From Enterobacter kobei (GTDB taxonomy: Bacteria > Pseudomonadota > Gammaproteobacteria > Enterobacterales > Enterobacteriaceae), in assembly GCF_018323985.1 (NCBI RefSeq), contig NZ_AP024590.1:2914001-2978000 (forward strand): a DNA stretch of 64,000 nt, read 5' to 3'. A program made the translations under genes and the position numbers. This document shows positions 37,135 to 46,631 of this stretch, one piece after another (the stretch's first letter is position 1; each line of letters begins with the position of its first letter). The notes under the pieces are model-generated. The model ran no database searches. It worked only from the letters and a program-made list of their open reading frames with translations, and had not been told where the DNA came from.

Positions 37135-38427
37135 TCAGCCGATGTACTCAAGGCCATTCATGTACGGACGCAGCACTTCAGGTACTTCGATGCGGCCATC
37201 AGCCTGCTGGTAGTTTTCCAGCACGGCGACCAGCGTACGACCAACCGCCAGACCCGAACCGTTCAGCGTGTGCACCAGACGGGTTTTCTTGTCGGTTTTG
37301 CTGCGGCAGCGTGCCTGCATACGACGCGCCTGGAAATCGCCCACGTTAGAGCAGGAGGAGATCTCACGATAGGTGTTCTGCGCCGGGATCCACACTTCAA
37401 GATCGTAGGTTTTGCAGGCACCAAAGCCCATGTCGCCGGTACACAGGATGACCTTACGGTACGGCAGGCCGAGCAGCTGCAACACTTTTTCCGCGTGACC
37501 GGTCATCTCTTCCAGCGCGTCCATGGAGTCTTCCGGACGAACGATCTGCACCATTTCAACTTTATCGAACTGGTGCATACGGATCAGACCGCGGGTATCG
37601 CGGCCATAAGATCCGGCTTCAGAGCGGAAGCACGGGGTATGCGCGGTCATTTTGATCGGCAGCGCGTCTTCGTCGATGATCTCATCGCGAACCAGGTTAG
37701 TCAGCGGCACTTCAGCGGTCGGGATCAGGGCATAGTTGCTGCTGTCTGCTTCTTCGTCCAGCGGACGAGTATGGAACAGATCGCCGGCAAATTTCGGCAG
37801 CTGCCCCGTACCGTAGAGGGTGTCGTGGTTAACCAGATACGGCACGTAGTTCTCGCTGTAGCCGTGCTGTTCGGTATGCAGATCCAGCATGAACTGGGCA
37901 AGAGCGCGGTGCATACGCGCGATCTGACCTTTCATCACGACAAAGCGTGAACCGGTCAGTTTAACCGCCGCGGCAAAATCCAGGCCGCTGTGCATTTCAC
38001 CCAGCGTCACGTGATCGCGAACCTCGAAATCGAAGGTGCGCGGCGTACCCCAGCGGCTGACTTCGACGTTATCATTCTCGTCGCGGCCAATGGGTGCATC
38101 GTCATGGGGAATGTTCGGGATCGCCAGCGCAATATCACGGATTTCTGCCAGCAGAGTTTCCAGCTCGGCCTTCGCCGCATCCAGTTCTTCACCCAGCTTA
38201 TTCACTTCCAGGCGTAATGGCTCGATGTCTTCCCCGCGCGCTTTCGCCTGGCCAATGGATTTCGATCGCGAGTTACGCTCCGCCTGCAGGTTTTCCGTAT
38301 TAACCTGCAGAACTTTACGACGCTCTTCAAGAGCGCGCAGTTTATCAACATCCAGCTTAAAGCCCCGGCGTGCCAGTTTTTCTGCGACTGCGTCTGGCTC
38401 GGTACGCAGCAGATTGGGATCGAGCAT
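37135..38427 (-). CDS. serS: Seryl-tRNA synthetase
   Basis: Class II synthetase that charges tRNA-Ser (and serves tRNA-Sec). The ATG ending at 38427 has AGGAT at good spacing and gives 430 residues, equal to E. coli. An N-terminal coiled-coil arm (about residues 28-100, rich in E, K, R, L) binds the long tRNA-Ser variable arm. The motif 2 region TPCFRSEAGSYGRDTRGLIRMHQF and motif 3 LNGSGLAVGRTLVAVLENYQ are intact. The stretch after SSCSNV reads GDFQARR where I recall W in E. coli; its meaning is unclear. Confidence 0.98.
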   Translation of the reverse strand: MLDPNLLRTEPDAVAEKLARRGFKLDVDKLRALEERRKVLQVNTENLQAERNSRSKSIGQAKARGEDIEPLRLEVNKLGEELDAAKAELETLLAEIRDIALAIPNIPHDDAPIGRDENDNVEVSRWGTPRTFDFEVRDHVTLGEMHSGLDFAAAVKLTGSRFVVMKGQIARMHRALAQFMLDLHTEQHGYSENYVPYLVNHDTLYGTGQLPKFAGDLFHTRPLDEEADSSNYALIPTAEVPLTNLVRDEIIDEDALPIKMTAHTPCFRSEAGSYGRDTRGLIRMHQFDKVEMVQIVRPEDSMDALEEMTGHAEKVLQLLGLPYRKVILCTGDMGFGACKTYDLEVWIPAQNTYREISSCSNVGDFQARRMQARCRSKTDKKTRLVHTLNGSGLAVGRTLVAVLENYQQADGRIEVPEVLRPYMNGLEYIG

Positions 38428-38519
38428 GCTTATCCTGTGCTTATCGAATTGAAAATTAGAGGAAGTGGCCACAGCCTGCAGCCACCAGAATCATCAATAA
38501 CCTTACCGCAACGCCTCAG

Positions 38520-39863
38520 TTAGCGATAGCGTTTTGTGGGGCTTTTATGATCCTGTTCAGCCAGCCAGGCGAGCTTTTCGCCAATCTTGCCTTCAAGACC
38601 TCTGTTTGTCGGGTGATAATAGCGCGTTTGTGCTATTTCTTCGGGGAAATAGACCTCGCCCGCCGCGTAGGCATTGGCTTCGTCATGGGCATAACGATAC
38701 TGCTGACCGTAGCCTAACTCTTTCATCAGTTTGGTCGGTGCATTGCGCAGATGATCGGGCACGTCATAATCGGGACGTTCACGCGCATCGGCCATCGCTG
38801 CCTTAAACGCGGTATACACGGCATTACTTTTTGGCGCGCAGGCCAGATAGACGATCGCCTGAGCGATAGCACGCTCGCCCTCGGCAGGCCCGACGCGGGT
38901 AAAGCAATCCCAGGCAGAGAGCGCCACCTGCATCGCCCGCGGATCGGCGTTACCGACATCCTCAGACGCAATAGCCAGGCAGCGGCGGGCAACATAGAGC
39001 GGATCGCCACCGGCGGTAATAATACGGGCGTACCAGTACAGGGCTGCATCTGGCGCGCTGCCGCGCACCGATTTATGCAACGCAGAAATGAGATCGTAAA
39101 AGCGGTCGCCTTTATTATCAAAGCGCGCGCTGCGCTCACCGGCAATTTCCGTCAGCAACGCCGGTTTTAACACGCGCTTGCCGCTGGCATCCACTTCGGC
39201 CATATCAGACATCATTTCCAGGGTGTTCAGCGCCCGACGCGCATCGCCGTTAACCAATTCGGCAATGGCTTTGCGGGTCTCGTCCGGTAACACAATATTC
39301 TGTCCGCCGTAACCCCGCGCCTTATCCGTCATCGCCTGGTTTAAGACTTCTTCAATGTCTTCAACGGTCAGGGATTTGAGCAGGTAAACACGCGCACGAG
39401 AGAGCAGCGCGGAATTGAGTTCGAACGAGGGGTTTTCGGTGGTGGCGCCGATAAAGGTGATAGTGCCGTCTTCGATATGCGGCAGGAAGGCATCCTGCTG
39501 ACTTTTATTGAACCGGTGCACTTCGTCCACAAACAGGATGGTGCGACGCCCGGCATTGCGGCTCTGACGCGCGCGCTCGATCGCTTCACGGATCTCTTTC
39601 ACGCCGGAGGTGACGGCAGAGATACGCTCGACGTCGGCGTCGGCATAACGTCCGATGACTTCCGCCAGCGTCGTCTTACCGGTGCCGGGCGGTCCCCACA
39701 GGATCATGGAGTGTAGATGCCCGGCTTCAATTGCGCGCGGTAACGGTTTACCGGCCGCCAGCAGATGCTGCTGACCAATATACTGCGCTAAATTTTCTGG
39801 CCGCATACGGGCGGCCAGAGGTTGAAACGTATTATCGGAAAAATCGAGCGTCAGATTTCCCAC
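38520..39863 (-). CDS. rarA: Replication-associated recombination protein A
   Basis: AAA+ ATPase (MgsA/WRNIP1 family) acting at stalled replication forks and on SSB-coated DNA ends. Length 447 residues as in E. coli. Walker A GPPGTGKTTLAE starts at residue 57, Walker B is TILFVDEVHRFNK, and the C-terminal tetramerisation part includes QQYRYAHDEANAYAAGEVYFPE. It follows lolA by eight bases, so the two are co-transcribed. Confidence 0.98.
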   Translation of the reverse strand: MGNLTLDFSDNTFQPLAARMRPENLAQYIGQQHLLAAGKPLPRAIEAGHLHSMILWGPPGTGKTTLAEVIGRYADADVERISAVTSGVKEIREAIERARQSRNAGRRTILFVDEVHRFNKSQQDAFLPHIEDGTITFIGATTENPSFELNSALLSRARVYLLKSLTVEDIEEVLNQAMTDKARGYGGQNIVLPDETRKAIAELVNGDARRALNTLEMMSDMAEVDASGKRVLKPALLTEIAGERSARFDNKGDRFYDLISALHKSVRGSAPDAALYWYARIITAGGDPLYVARRCLAIASEDVGNADPRAMQVALSAWDCFTRVGPAEGERAIAQAIVYLACAPKSNAVYTAFKAAMADARERPDYDVPDHLRNAPTKLMKELGYGQQYRYAHDEANAYAAGEVYFPEEIAQTRYYHPTNRGLEGKIGEKLAWLAEQDHKSPTKRYR

Positions 39864-39871
39864 TCATGCCT

Positions 39872-40483
39872 CTACTTACGTTGGTCATCCACCGTCACGC
39901 CCTGCGGCGGGGTAAAGGTGAACTTCGACGGATCGACGGCCCCGTTCTGCTGGGATTTCAGTTGATAGCTGCTGCGCTGATCGTCCTGTTCCACGGCGCT
40001 GAACTGATTAATGGTGCCGTTCTGGCTGACGTTAATGGTGAACTGCTTCAGGTTGCCGTTATTGCCTTTTGGCACCAGCACAAAGTCGTCACCATTCTGT
40101 TTAATATTATACTGCTGCCAGTCGCTTGCCTGGTTACGGGCAATCAGCATAAACGGCGTATTGCCGGTGGCAGAGCTAAGGTTAGTGGCTGTTGCCTGCT
40201 CAACAAACGGATTGTAGAACCACAATGTTTTACCGTCGGACACCAGAATGCTCTCGTCCGGCTGCGTCATGTGCCAGTTAAACAGGTTCGGGCGTTTCAC
40301 CCATAAATCCCCCTGTCCTTCCTGCACCGCAGCGCCGCTGCCATCGGTTACTTTCTGCGTAAAGGTGGCGTGGAAGCTGCTGACCTTGTCCAGACGGTTT
40401 TTCAGGTCGCCCGCGGCGTCAGCCCAGACGCTGCTGGTTGCGAAGGAAGTCAGTAATGCACAGGTGATGGCAATTTTTTTCAT
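39872..40483 (-). CDS. lolA: Outer-membrane lipoprotein carrier protein LolA
   Basis: Periplasmic chaperone that takes lipoproteins from LolCDE to LolB. The 203-residue precursor has a signal peptide MKKIAITCALLTSFATSSVWA (cleavage near 21-22). The mature part DAAGDLKNRLDKVSSFHATFTQKV matches the family, including the hydrophobic-cavity residues in LFNWHMTQPDESILVSDGK. The downstream rarA and upstream ftsK arrangement is the same as in E. coli; a 130-base gap separates it from ftsK. Confidence 0.98.
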   Translation of the reverse strand: MKKIAITCALLTSFATSSVWADAAGDLKNRLDKVSSFHATFTQKVTDGSGAAVQEGQGDLWVKRPNLFNWHMTQPDESILVSDGKTLWFYNPFVEQATATNLSSATGNTPFMLIARNQASDWQQYNIKQNGDDFVLVPKGNNGNLKQFTINVSQNGTINQFSAVEQDDQRSSYQLKSQQNGAVDPSKFTFTPPQGVTVDDQRK

Positions 40484-40613
40484 TGTTATTCCTTAAGTAC
40501 GTCACTCCCCATCCGGGAGACTCTTCTGTCACTCACTGTAGGCCTGACGGAACGGCAGTGACAGAGGAAAAGACTGATTTTTCGTTCGTTTACCCAACTT
40601 TGCAATCAAGGGG

Positions 40614-43600
40614 TTAATCAAACGGCGGCGGTGCCAGCACTTCGCGGTTACCGTTATGGCCCTGCTCGCTGACAATGCCCTGCGCTTCCATTTGCTCAAT
40701 AATTCGTGCCGCGCGGTTATAGCCGATACGGAACTGACGCTGCACGCCGGAGATGGACGCCTTGCGTTTTTCAGTCACGAAATTCACCGCCTGATCGAAC
40801 AGCGGATCCAGCTCTTCACCACCATCAAATCCGCCCGCGCCGCCTTCACTTTCCGCATCGGAGGTAATGCCTTCGATGTATTTCGGTCGTCCGCGTGCTT
40901 TCCAGTCCTGCACTACCGCATGAACTTCTTCATCACGCACAAAGGCCCCGTGGACACGCACCGGCGCTGACGAGGAGTTAGGCCCGGAATAGAGCATATC
41001 CCCCATGCCTAACAGCGATTCCGCGCCGGACTGATCCAGAATGGTACGGGAGTCAATTTTGCTCGAAACGGTAAAGGCGATACGCGTCGGAATGTTGGCT
41101 TTAATAAGGCCGGTGATCACGTCCACCGACGGACGCTGGGTGGCCAGGACAAGGTGAATACCTGCTGCACGCGCTTTTTGCGCCAGACGGGCAATCAACT
41201 CTTCCACTTTTTTACCCACGGTCATCATCAGGTCAGCGAATTCATCCACCAGCACGACGATATACGGCAGTTTTTCCAGCACCGGATGGGTGGCGTCCAT
41301 GCTGTCACCTGGCTTCCAGTACGGATCCGGGATCGGACGACCCATACGCGCGGCCTCGGCGATCTTCTCGTTATAACCGGCAAGGTTACGCACGCCGAGG
41401 GCCGACATCAGCTTGTAACGTTTTTCCATCTCATTGACGCTCCAGCGCAGCGCGTTGGCGGCGTCCTTCATGTCCGTTACCACTTCGGTCAGCAGATGCG
41501 GAATGCCTTCATATACCGACAGCTCCAGCATTTTCGGATCGATCATGATGAATTTCACGTCTTCCGGCTGCGCTTTGTAGAGCATGCTGAGGATCATGGC
41601 GTTAACCCCTACCGACTTACCGGAGCCGGTGGTACCGGCCACCAGCAGGTGCGGCATCTTCGCCAGATCGGCAATCACCGGCTCGCCGGAGATATCTTTA
41701 CCCAGCACCACGGTCAGCGGCGAGGCATTGTCGCGGAATTTATCGCAGTCCAGCACTTCGCGCAGGTAAACGGTCTGACGTTTTTTGTTTGGCAGTTCCA
41801 GGCCGACATAAGGTTTGCCAGGGATCACTTCCACCACACGCACGGCCACGGTAGACAGCGAGCGCGCCAGATCGCGGGACAGATTGGAAATACGCGCGGC
41901 TTTTACGCCAGGCGCAAGATTCAGTTCAAAGCGGGTTATGACAGGACCTGGTGAGTAGTTCACCACATCGGCTTTGATACGGAAATCATTCAGACGCGCC
42001 TCCACCAGGCGGGCCATTTGCTCCAGCGCAAAGGTATCTACCGGCTCCGTCTCGGTTGGCGGCGGCGTCAGTAGATCCAGCGACGGCAAGCGGGTGGTCG
42101 GTTTTACCACCGGACGGCTGTCGCCGTTACGCATCAGCAGCGGATGGATCAGGCTGTCCTGCGGGGCAGGCTGCCGCGGTGGCTGGTACTGCGGCGTCGC
42201 AGCTGGCTGCTGTTGCGGCTGCTGATATTGCTGCGGCGCCGGTGCAGCAGGCTGCTGGTAGTGCTGCGGTGCAGGGGTAACCGGCTGCTGATACGGTTGT
42301 GGTGCCGGCGCCGCTGGCTGCGATTCTGGCATCACGCCAGGCGTGAATAGCGGCTCGCTCGGGCCATCATCAACCAGTGCCTTCATCGGGGAGAAGTCGA
42401 AATCTGCTGGTGAGAAAGGCGTTGCCCCGGCGGGTTGCTCGCCCGAATAACGCTGTTGCTGCGTAGCGGCAAACTGGCGCGCCAGTTCCGCTTCTGCAAC
42501 CGCGTCTTCGTTGACCTCAGGACTGTCCTGATCGTGCTGATACTCGTCGCCGTAGCGACTCTGCTGCGTGGACGCAAACTGGCGGGCCAGTTCATCCTGC
42601 TGCATCGCATCGGCCTCGTCCTCATGATCGTAATCCGTTTCACGGGCGCGTTCTTCCGCCATCCGCTGGGAAGGCAGTTTAATACCGTAAGACGCCAGTT
42701 CCCGGCGCGTCGGTACACGCACACGGTTAGGACGCGGCAGTTGCGGACCAATGCCCTCTTTAACTTGCGGGCGTGGCGCGCCGCTTCCGGCAAGGCTGAA
42801 GACCGGCGCGGCGACAGCGGCACCCGCGGTTGTTGCGTCTTTGAGACTCGCAGCGCCAGGCGTCATTGCCGGCGCAGGATCAGCCGCAGGCATTGCAGGC
42901 GCAGGGGTCGACGCGGGTTTTGGTGCAGGCTGTGCAGGTTCCGGGATCGGCTGATACCAGGCGGCGAGCTGCTCGCGTTCTCGGGCGCGCTTCTCTTCTA
43001 CTTCTTCGAAGTAATACAGCGGCGGACGCGCGGGTTTCACTTCTTCTGGTTCTGGTTCAGGCGCGGGTGCCGGTTCGGGTTCAGCGACCTGAGGTTCCGG
43101 TTGCTGCCATGGCTGTTGCAGTTGTGGTTCCGGTTGCTGCCACTGTGGTTGAACCTGTGGCGCCGGCTGCGGTGTTACTGCCGCATAGGTTTCTGGTTCA
43201 GGATAGACTGGCGCCTGGGTTGCGTAATGGTCATAGTCGTTAACCGGCGGCTGAGGCGGCTGATAATACGACGGCTCTTCCGGCGCAGCATAGTGTGGGG
43301 CAACAGGCTCCGGCCCGGGAGCGGCAACATAAGGCGGCTCAACCACTGGCTGAGACGGTGCCTGCATTACTGGTTCTACGGGCGCACTCCACGCCTGAGT
43401 GGCGGTGGTGGCGACGGCAGCCGCGGCAAGCGGCTCGCTGATGCTGTGACCGCTCAGCAGCGGATCGTATTCATCCCACTGCGGCGCACCGGTCGCTTTG
43501 TTACTGGAGAACAGCACGTCATCGGCATCGGCAGCGACGCCACGCGCGCTGTACTGAATATCTTCTTCGTCGTCCATCCGGCGACCGGAGAACAGCGCCT

Positions 43601-44387
43601 CGTCGGTTTTACGCCCTAATGGATTGGCAAATTTTTCGGCAACACGCTTACGACGCGCAAGGGCGCCGCGCATAATGCGCGCCCGGCGGGATTCACGTTG
43701 CACCGGGGCAACGTCATCGTCGTAGTCATCTTCCTCGTACTCTTCTTCATCGACCCAGGTGTCGTCACGACGGGTGCGGTTGCTGGCGAACGTCAGGATA
43801 TTCAGGATCACGCTGCCGATTTTTTCCGCAATGCTGACCCATGACCAGCCGGTAAACAGCGTCAGTCCGGCCCCCCAGATGAAGAGCAGCGCGATAGTGC
43901 CGCCGCTGCTGTGCAGTAACGGCATCATCGCCGTGCTGAGCAGGCTACCGATCACGCCGCCAGAGGCGAAATACCAGATATCATCGGCATTAATCGCCGC
44001 CAGACCGCAGGACGTGAGCACCAGCGCCAGCACGCCAATCAGACGCAGCGAGACTGCGAAATAGTCAATGTAATCTTCCGTTGCGCGATGACGATACGTA
44101 AACCAGCAGGCGCCGATGATGATCACCGGAATGGTGTAAGCCATCACCCCAAAGATAAAGAACAGGGTATCAGCCAGCCAGGCGCCCGGCACACCACCCA
44201 GATTATGGATAGGTTCATGCCATGCGGTCTGTGACCAGCTGGGATCGGAAGGGTTAAAGCTGAGTAGTGCCGCCATCAACCAGACGGCAAACAGGGCAAC
44301 CAGAATCAGCAGTGCTTCGAGTAGCCGACGCCCGCTGCTTAATCTGGTCAGTGTGACTTCTTTGTCTTCAGTATATTCCTGGCTCAA
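40614..44387 (-). CDS. ftsK: DNA translocase FtsK
   Basis: Septal DNA pump that segregates the terminus and activates XerCD at dif. It starts with TTG at 44387 (initiator Met, then SQEYTEDKEV), behind GGAGAG, as in E. coli. Four N-terminal membrane segments (about residues 20-200) anchor it in the divisome. A long Pro/Gln/Ala-rich linker (about 205-760) follows, then the alpha/beta motor with Walker A AGTTGSGKSVG and Walker B IVVLVDEFADL. The C-terminal gamma winged helix (SISGVQRQFRIGYNRAARIIEQME) recognises KOPS. The total of 1257 residues is shorter than the 1329 of E. coli, the difference lying in the linker. A LexA box stands upstream. Confidence 0.98.
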   Translation of the reverse strand: MSQEYTEDKEVTLTRLSSGRRLLEALLILVALFAVWLMAALLSFNPSDPSWSQTAWHEPIHNLGGVPGAWLADTLFFIFGVMAYTIPVIIIGACWFTYRHRATEDYIDYFAVSLRLIGVLALVLTSCGLAAINADDIWYFASGGVIGSLLSTAMMPLLHSSGGTIALLFIWGAGLTLFTGWSWVSIAEKIGSVILNILTFASNRTRRDDTWVDEEEYEEDDYDDDVAPVQRESRRARIMRGALARRKRVAEKFANPLGRKTDEALFSGRRMDDEEDIQYSARGVAADADDVLFSSNKATGAPQWDEYDPLLSGHSISEPLAAAAVATTATQAWSAPVEPVMQAPSQPVVEPPYVAAPGPEPVAPHYAAPEEPSYYQPPQPPVNDYDHYATQAPVYPEPETYAAVTPQPAPQVQPQWQQPEPQLQQPWQQPEPQVAEPEPAPAPEPEPEEVKPARPPLYYFEEVEEKRAREREQLAAWYQPIPEPAQPAPKPASTPAPAMPAADPAPAMTPGAASLKDATTAGAAVAAPVFSLAGSGAPRPQVKEGIGPQLPRPNRVRVPTRRELASYGIKLPSQRMAEERARETDYDHEDEADAMQQDELARQFASTQQSRYGDEYQHDQDSPEVNEDAVAEAELARQFAATQQQRYSGEQPAGATPFSPADFDFSPMKALVDDGPSEPLFTPGVMPESQPAAPAPQPYQQPVTPAPQHYQQPAAPAPQQYQQPQQQPAATPQYQPPRQPAPQDSLIHPLLMRNGDSRPVVKPTTRLPSLDLLTPPPTETEPVDTFALEQMARLVEARLNDFRIKADVVNYSPGPVITRFELNLAPGVKAARISNLSRDLARSLSTVAVRVVEVIPGKPYVGLELPNKKRQTVYLREVLDCDKFRDNASPLTVVLGKDISGEPVIADLAKMPHLLVAGTTGSGKSVGVNAMILSMLYKAQPEDVKFIMIDPKMLELSVYEGIPHLLTEVVTDMKDAANALRWSVNEMEKRYKLMSALGVRNLAGYNEKIAEAARMGRPIPDPYWKPGDSMDATHPVLEKLPYIVVLVDEFADLMMTVGKKVEELIARLAQKARAAGIHLVLATQRPSVDVITGLIKANIPTRIAFTVSSKIDSRTILDQSGAESLLGMGDMLYSGPNSSSAPVRVHGAFVRDEEVHAVVQDWKARGRPKYIEGITSDAESEGGAGGFDGGEELDPLFDQAVNFVTEKRKASISGVQRQFRIGYNRAARIIEQMEAQGIVSEQGHNGNREVLAPPPFD
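42217..42315 (-). repeat. Three 33-base tandem repeats in the ftsK linker
   Basis: Units at 42217-42249, 42250-42282 and 42283-42315 each code for an 11-residue PAPQ-x-YQQP-type block in the FtsK linker. The frame is kept because 33 is a multiple of three. E. coli has its own, different PQQPVAPQ repeats at the corresponding place, so the number of units probably changes readily between strains. Confidence 0.8.
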
Positions 44388-44449
44388 GTAAGGCTCTCCA
44401 GGTCCTTGATGCTAAAACGGAGAACAGCGCCAGGTTGCCCCGGCACTGT

Positions 44450-44469
44450 TGCTGTATGGATTAACAGGA
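44450..44469 (-). promoter_or_regulatory. LexA box upstream of ftsK
   Basis: CTG-N10-CAG (44452-44454 and 44465-44467) in the minus-strand sequence TCCTGTTAATCCATACAGCA. This has the core spacing and flanks of a LexA site and lies about 65-80 bases before the ftsK start. The E. coli ftsK (dinH) promoter is SOS-inducible through a site at the same place. Confidence 0.85.
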
Positions 44470-44507
44470 GTGTAATCAAACTACGCCGATAATGCACCTG
44501 TTCCGTG

Positions 44508-45002
44508 TTAGCGCGTCTTAATAACCAGACGATTGCTCTGTTTGACTTCTTCCATAACAACATAGGTACGGGTGTCATTCACGCCTGGCAGACGCAGCAG
44601 GGTTTCCCCTAGCAGTTTGCGATAGGCCGACATATCCGGCACGCGTGTTTTCAACAGGTAGTCGAAATCACCGGATACTAAATGACACTCTTGAATTTCT
44701 TCAAGTTTTTGTACTGCGGTATTGAACTGCTCGAACACATCCGGCGCGCCACGATTCAGAGTAATCTCAACAAAAACCAGAAGTGATGCATCCAGATAGT
44801 GCGGGTTTAACAGTGCTGTGTAGCCCTGAATAAAACCCTGTCTTTCAAGCCGGCGCACGCGCTCAAGGCACGGCGTTGGAGAAAGTCCTACTCGCTTTGA
44901 AAGCTCGACGTTAGAAATACGCCCATCCTTTTGCAGCTCGTTAAGAATGTTACGATCGATACGGTCGAGATCTTTCCCAGGGCGCTTCTTGCTATCTACC
45001 AT
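44508..45002 (-). CDS. lrp: Leucine-responsive regulatory protein Lrp
   Basis: Global feast/famine regulator of amino-acid, fimbrial and one-carbon genes. The ATG ending at 45002 with AGAGAGA upstream gives 164 residues that I cannot distinguish by eye from E. coli Lrp. An N-terminal helix-turn-helix (LSKRVGLSPTPCLERVRRLERQG, residues about 34-56) is followed by the RAM/AsnC effector domain. A 17-codon upstream extension is not used. The long leader and promoter at 45279-45309 agree with the roughly 267-base leader of E. coli. Confidence 0.99.
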   Translation of the reverse strand: MVDSKKRPGKDLDRIDRNILNELQKDGRISNVELSKRVGLSPTPCLERVRRLERQGFIQGYTALLNPHYLDASLLVFVEITLNRGAPDVFEQFNTAVQKLEEIQECHLVSGDFDYLLKTRVPDMSAYRKLLGETLLRLPGVNDTRTYVVMEEVKQSNRLVIKTR

Positions 45003-45541
45003 TATTATTGTCTCTCTGTATTCCTTCCCTACTCCTGCCTTGACCCTGTGCACTTCACTGTTGAGAGTCTTTGCCCGTCGGTTTATGCATCGCTGATTAT
45101 TGTTAGTTGCGCTACATATTCCAGGGGTCTGTATTGAGAAGACCGTTGCCAGCGGCAGCGATTAATATCGCGCATGGCGTCTGTCCACGCCGTGCGTCGA
45201 TTTCAATTGCCCGGTAAAATGGCATTTGCATGCATGAATTTGCGTCATGCGCGAAACACTGCTTTTTTTCTTCCTCGAATGTTTTCGCAAATGCGCAGGG
45301 GATTGTCAAAGCAAAACATCTTTTTTTAGTACAACATGCCAGATATTCATCAACACCTCCTGGCAAACCTCATTTTATCGCCTTATAACAGACCGATTTT
45401 CAGTAGATTTTGTTATGGATTGTCGTGCTGCGGGCGCTTCATCGGCGACACAAATCATTAACATAGTCGTTGCACCCTTTTTTTACGCCCGTAAATTCCC
45501 TACAATCCTGCGCATTGTCCGCTAACTATAATGAGGATCTC
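45003..45541. other. Divergent lrp-trxB intergenic region
   Basis: About 540 bases without a gene. It holds the lrp promoter and its long untranslated leader on the minus strand, and the trxB promoter on the plus strand (a TACAAT at 45501-45506 is a candidate -10, with no good -35). Short open frames in it have no family resemblance. Lrp autoregulatory sites are expected but I could not place them. Confidence 0.8.
45279..45309 (-). promoter_or_regulatory. Candidate lrp promoter
   Basis: A perfect -35 TTGACA reads 45309-45304 on the minus strand; the -10 is weak (AAAACA or AAACAT, 45285-45279). Start would fall near 45270, about 268 bases before the lrp ATG, as reported for E. coli. Confidence 0.6.
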
Positions 45542-46510
45542 ATGGGCACGGCTAAACACAGTAAGCTGCTTATCCTTGGTTCTGGCCCTGCGGGTTACAC
45601 CGCTGCGGTCTACGCTGCACGCGCTAACCTGCACCCGGTACTGATCACCGGTATGGAAAAAGGCGGCCAGCTCACAACCACGACCGAAGTGGAAAACTGG
45701 CCTGGCGATCCGCATGATTTAACCGGACCGCTGTTGATGGAGCGCATGCATGAACATGCTGCAAAATTTGAAACGGAAATTTTGTTCGATCACATCAATA
45801 AGGTGGATCTGCAAAATCGTCCGTTCCGTCTGACGGGCGATAACGGTGAATACACCTGTGACGCGCTGATCATCGCTACCGGTGCGTCTGCGCGCTACCT
45901 CGGGCTGCCGTCGGAAGAAGCATTCAAAGGTCGCGGCGTCTCTGCCTGCGCCACCTGCGACGGTTTCTTCTATCGCAACCAGAAAGTGGCGGTGATTGGC
46001 GGCGGTAACACGGCGGTCGAAGAAGCACTGTATCTGGCGAATATCGCCTCTGAAGTGCATCTGATCCATCGCCGCGATACCTTCCGTGCGGAAAAAATTC
46101 TTATCAAACGTCTGATGGATAAAGTGGCGAGCGGCAATATCGTGCTGCATACCCATCGTACGCTGGAAGAAGTCACCGGCGACCAGATGGGCGTCAGCGG
46201 TCTGCGTCTGCGCGACACCCAGAACAGCGATAACATCGAATCGCTCGAGGTTGCCGGTCTTTTCGTCGCCATCGGACACAGCCCAAACACCGCCATTTTT
46301 GACGGTCAACTGGAGCTGGAAAACGGCTACATCAAAGTGCAGTCGGGGATCCACGGCAACGCCACCCAGACCAGCATCCCGGGTGTCTTCGCCGCAGGTG
46401 ATGTGATGGACCATATCTATCGCCAGGCGATCACCTCCGCCGGAACCGGCTGTATGGCCGCGCTGGATGCCGAGCGTTATCTCGACGGTCTGGCTGAAAA
46501 CTGTAAATAA
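45542..46510 (+). CDS. trxB: Thioredoxin reductase TrxB
   Basis: NADPH-dependent flavoenzyme that reduces thioredoxin. The ATG at 45542, behind GAGGA, gives 322 residues. The FAD motif GSGPAGYTAAVYAAR starts near residue 13, the redox pair is C136-AT-C139 in SACATCDG, and the NADPH motif is GGGNTAVEEA. The C-terminal FAD contact GVFAAGDVMDHIYRQ is present. It is followed by a hairpin terminator, then cydDC; trxB next to cydDC links cytoplasmic and periplasmic thiol balance. Confidence 0.99.
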   Translation: MGTAKHSKLLILGSGPAGYTAAVYAARANLHPVLITGMEKGGQLTTTTEVENWPGDPHDLTGPLLMERMHEHAAKFETEILFDHINKVDLQNRPFRLTGDNGEYTCDALIIATGASARYLGLPSEEAFKGRGVSACATCDGFFYRNQKVAVIGGGNTAVEEALYLANIASEVHLIHRRDTFRAEKILIKRLMDKVASGNIVLHTHRTLEEVTGDQMGVSGLRLRDTQNSDNIESLEVAGLFVAIGHSPNTAIFDGQLELENGYIKVQSGIHGNATQTSIPGVFAAGDVMDHIYRQAITSAGTGCMAALDAERYLDGLAENCK

Positions 46511-46545
46511 TTTCAGCGAGTAAGGCACTTAAAGACAAAGTAAAT

Positions 46546-46573
46546 AAGGCGACTATCAGTCGCCTTTCTTTAT
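46546..46573 (+). terminator. Terminator after trxB
   Basis: AAGGCGAC (46546-46553) pairs with GTCGCCTT (46559-46566) and is followed by TTCTTTATT. cydD starts 58 bases further on, so some read-through may occur. Confidence 0.85.
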
Positions 46574-46631
46574 TCCCCGTTGTAACATTGCCGTGCATAA
46601 ATTTATGGTCACTTTACCTGCTAAGCGCGCA

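Noticed and set aside
42435..43619. 394-codon open frame antisense to the ftsK linker, very rich in Arg
   Set aside because: The low-complexity Pro/Gln/Ala coding of the linker read backwards gives Arg/Leu/Trp-rich sequence; not a gene.
45112..45525. Short open frames in the lrp-trxB gap
   Set aside because: No ribosome sites, no similarity that I recognise, and the DNA is accounted for by the long lrp leader and the trxB promoter.
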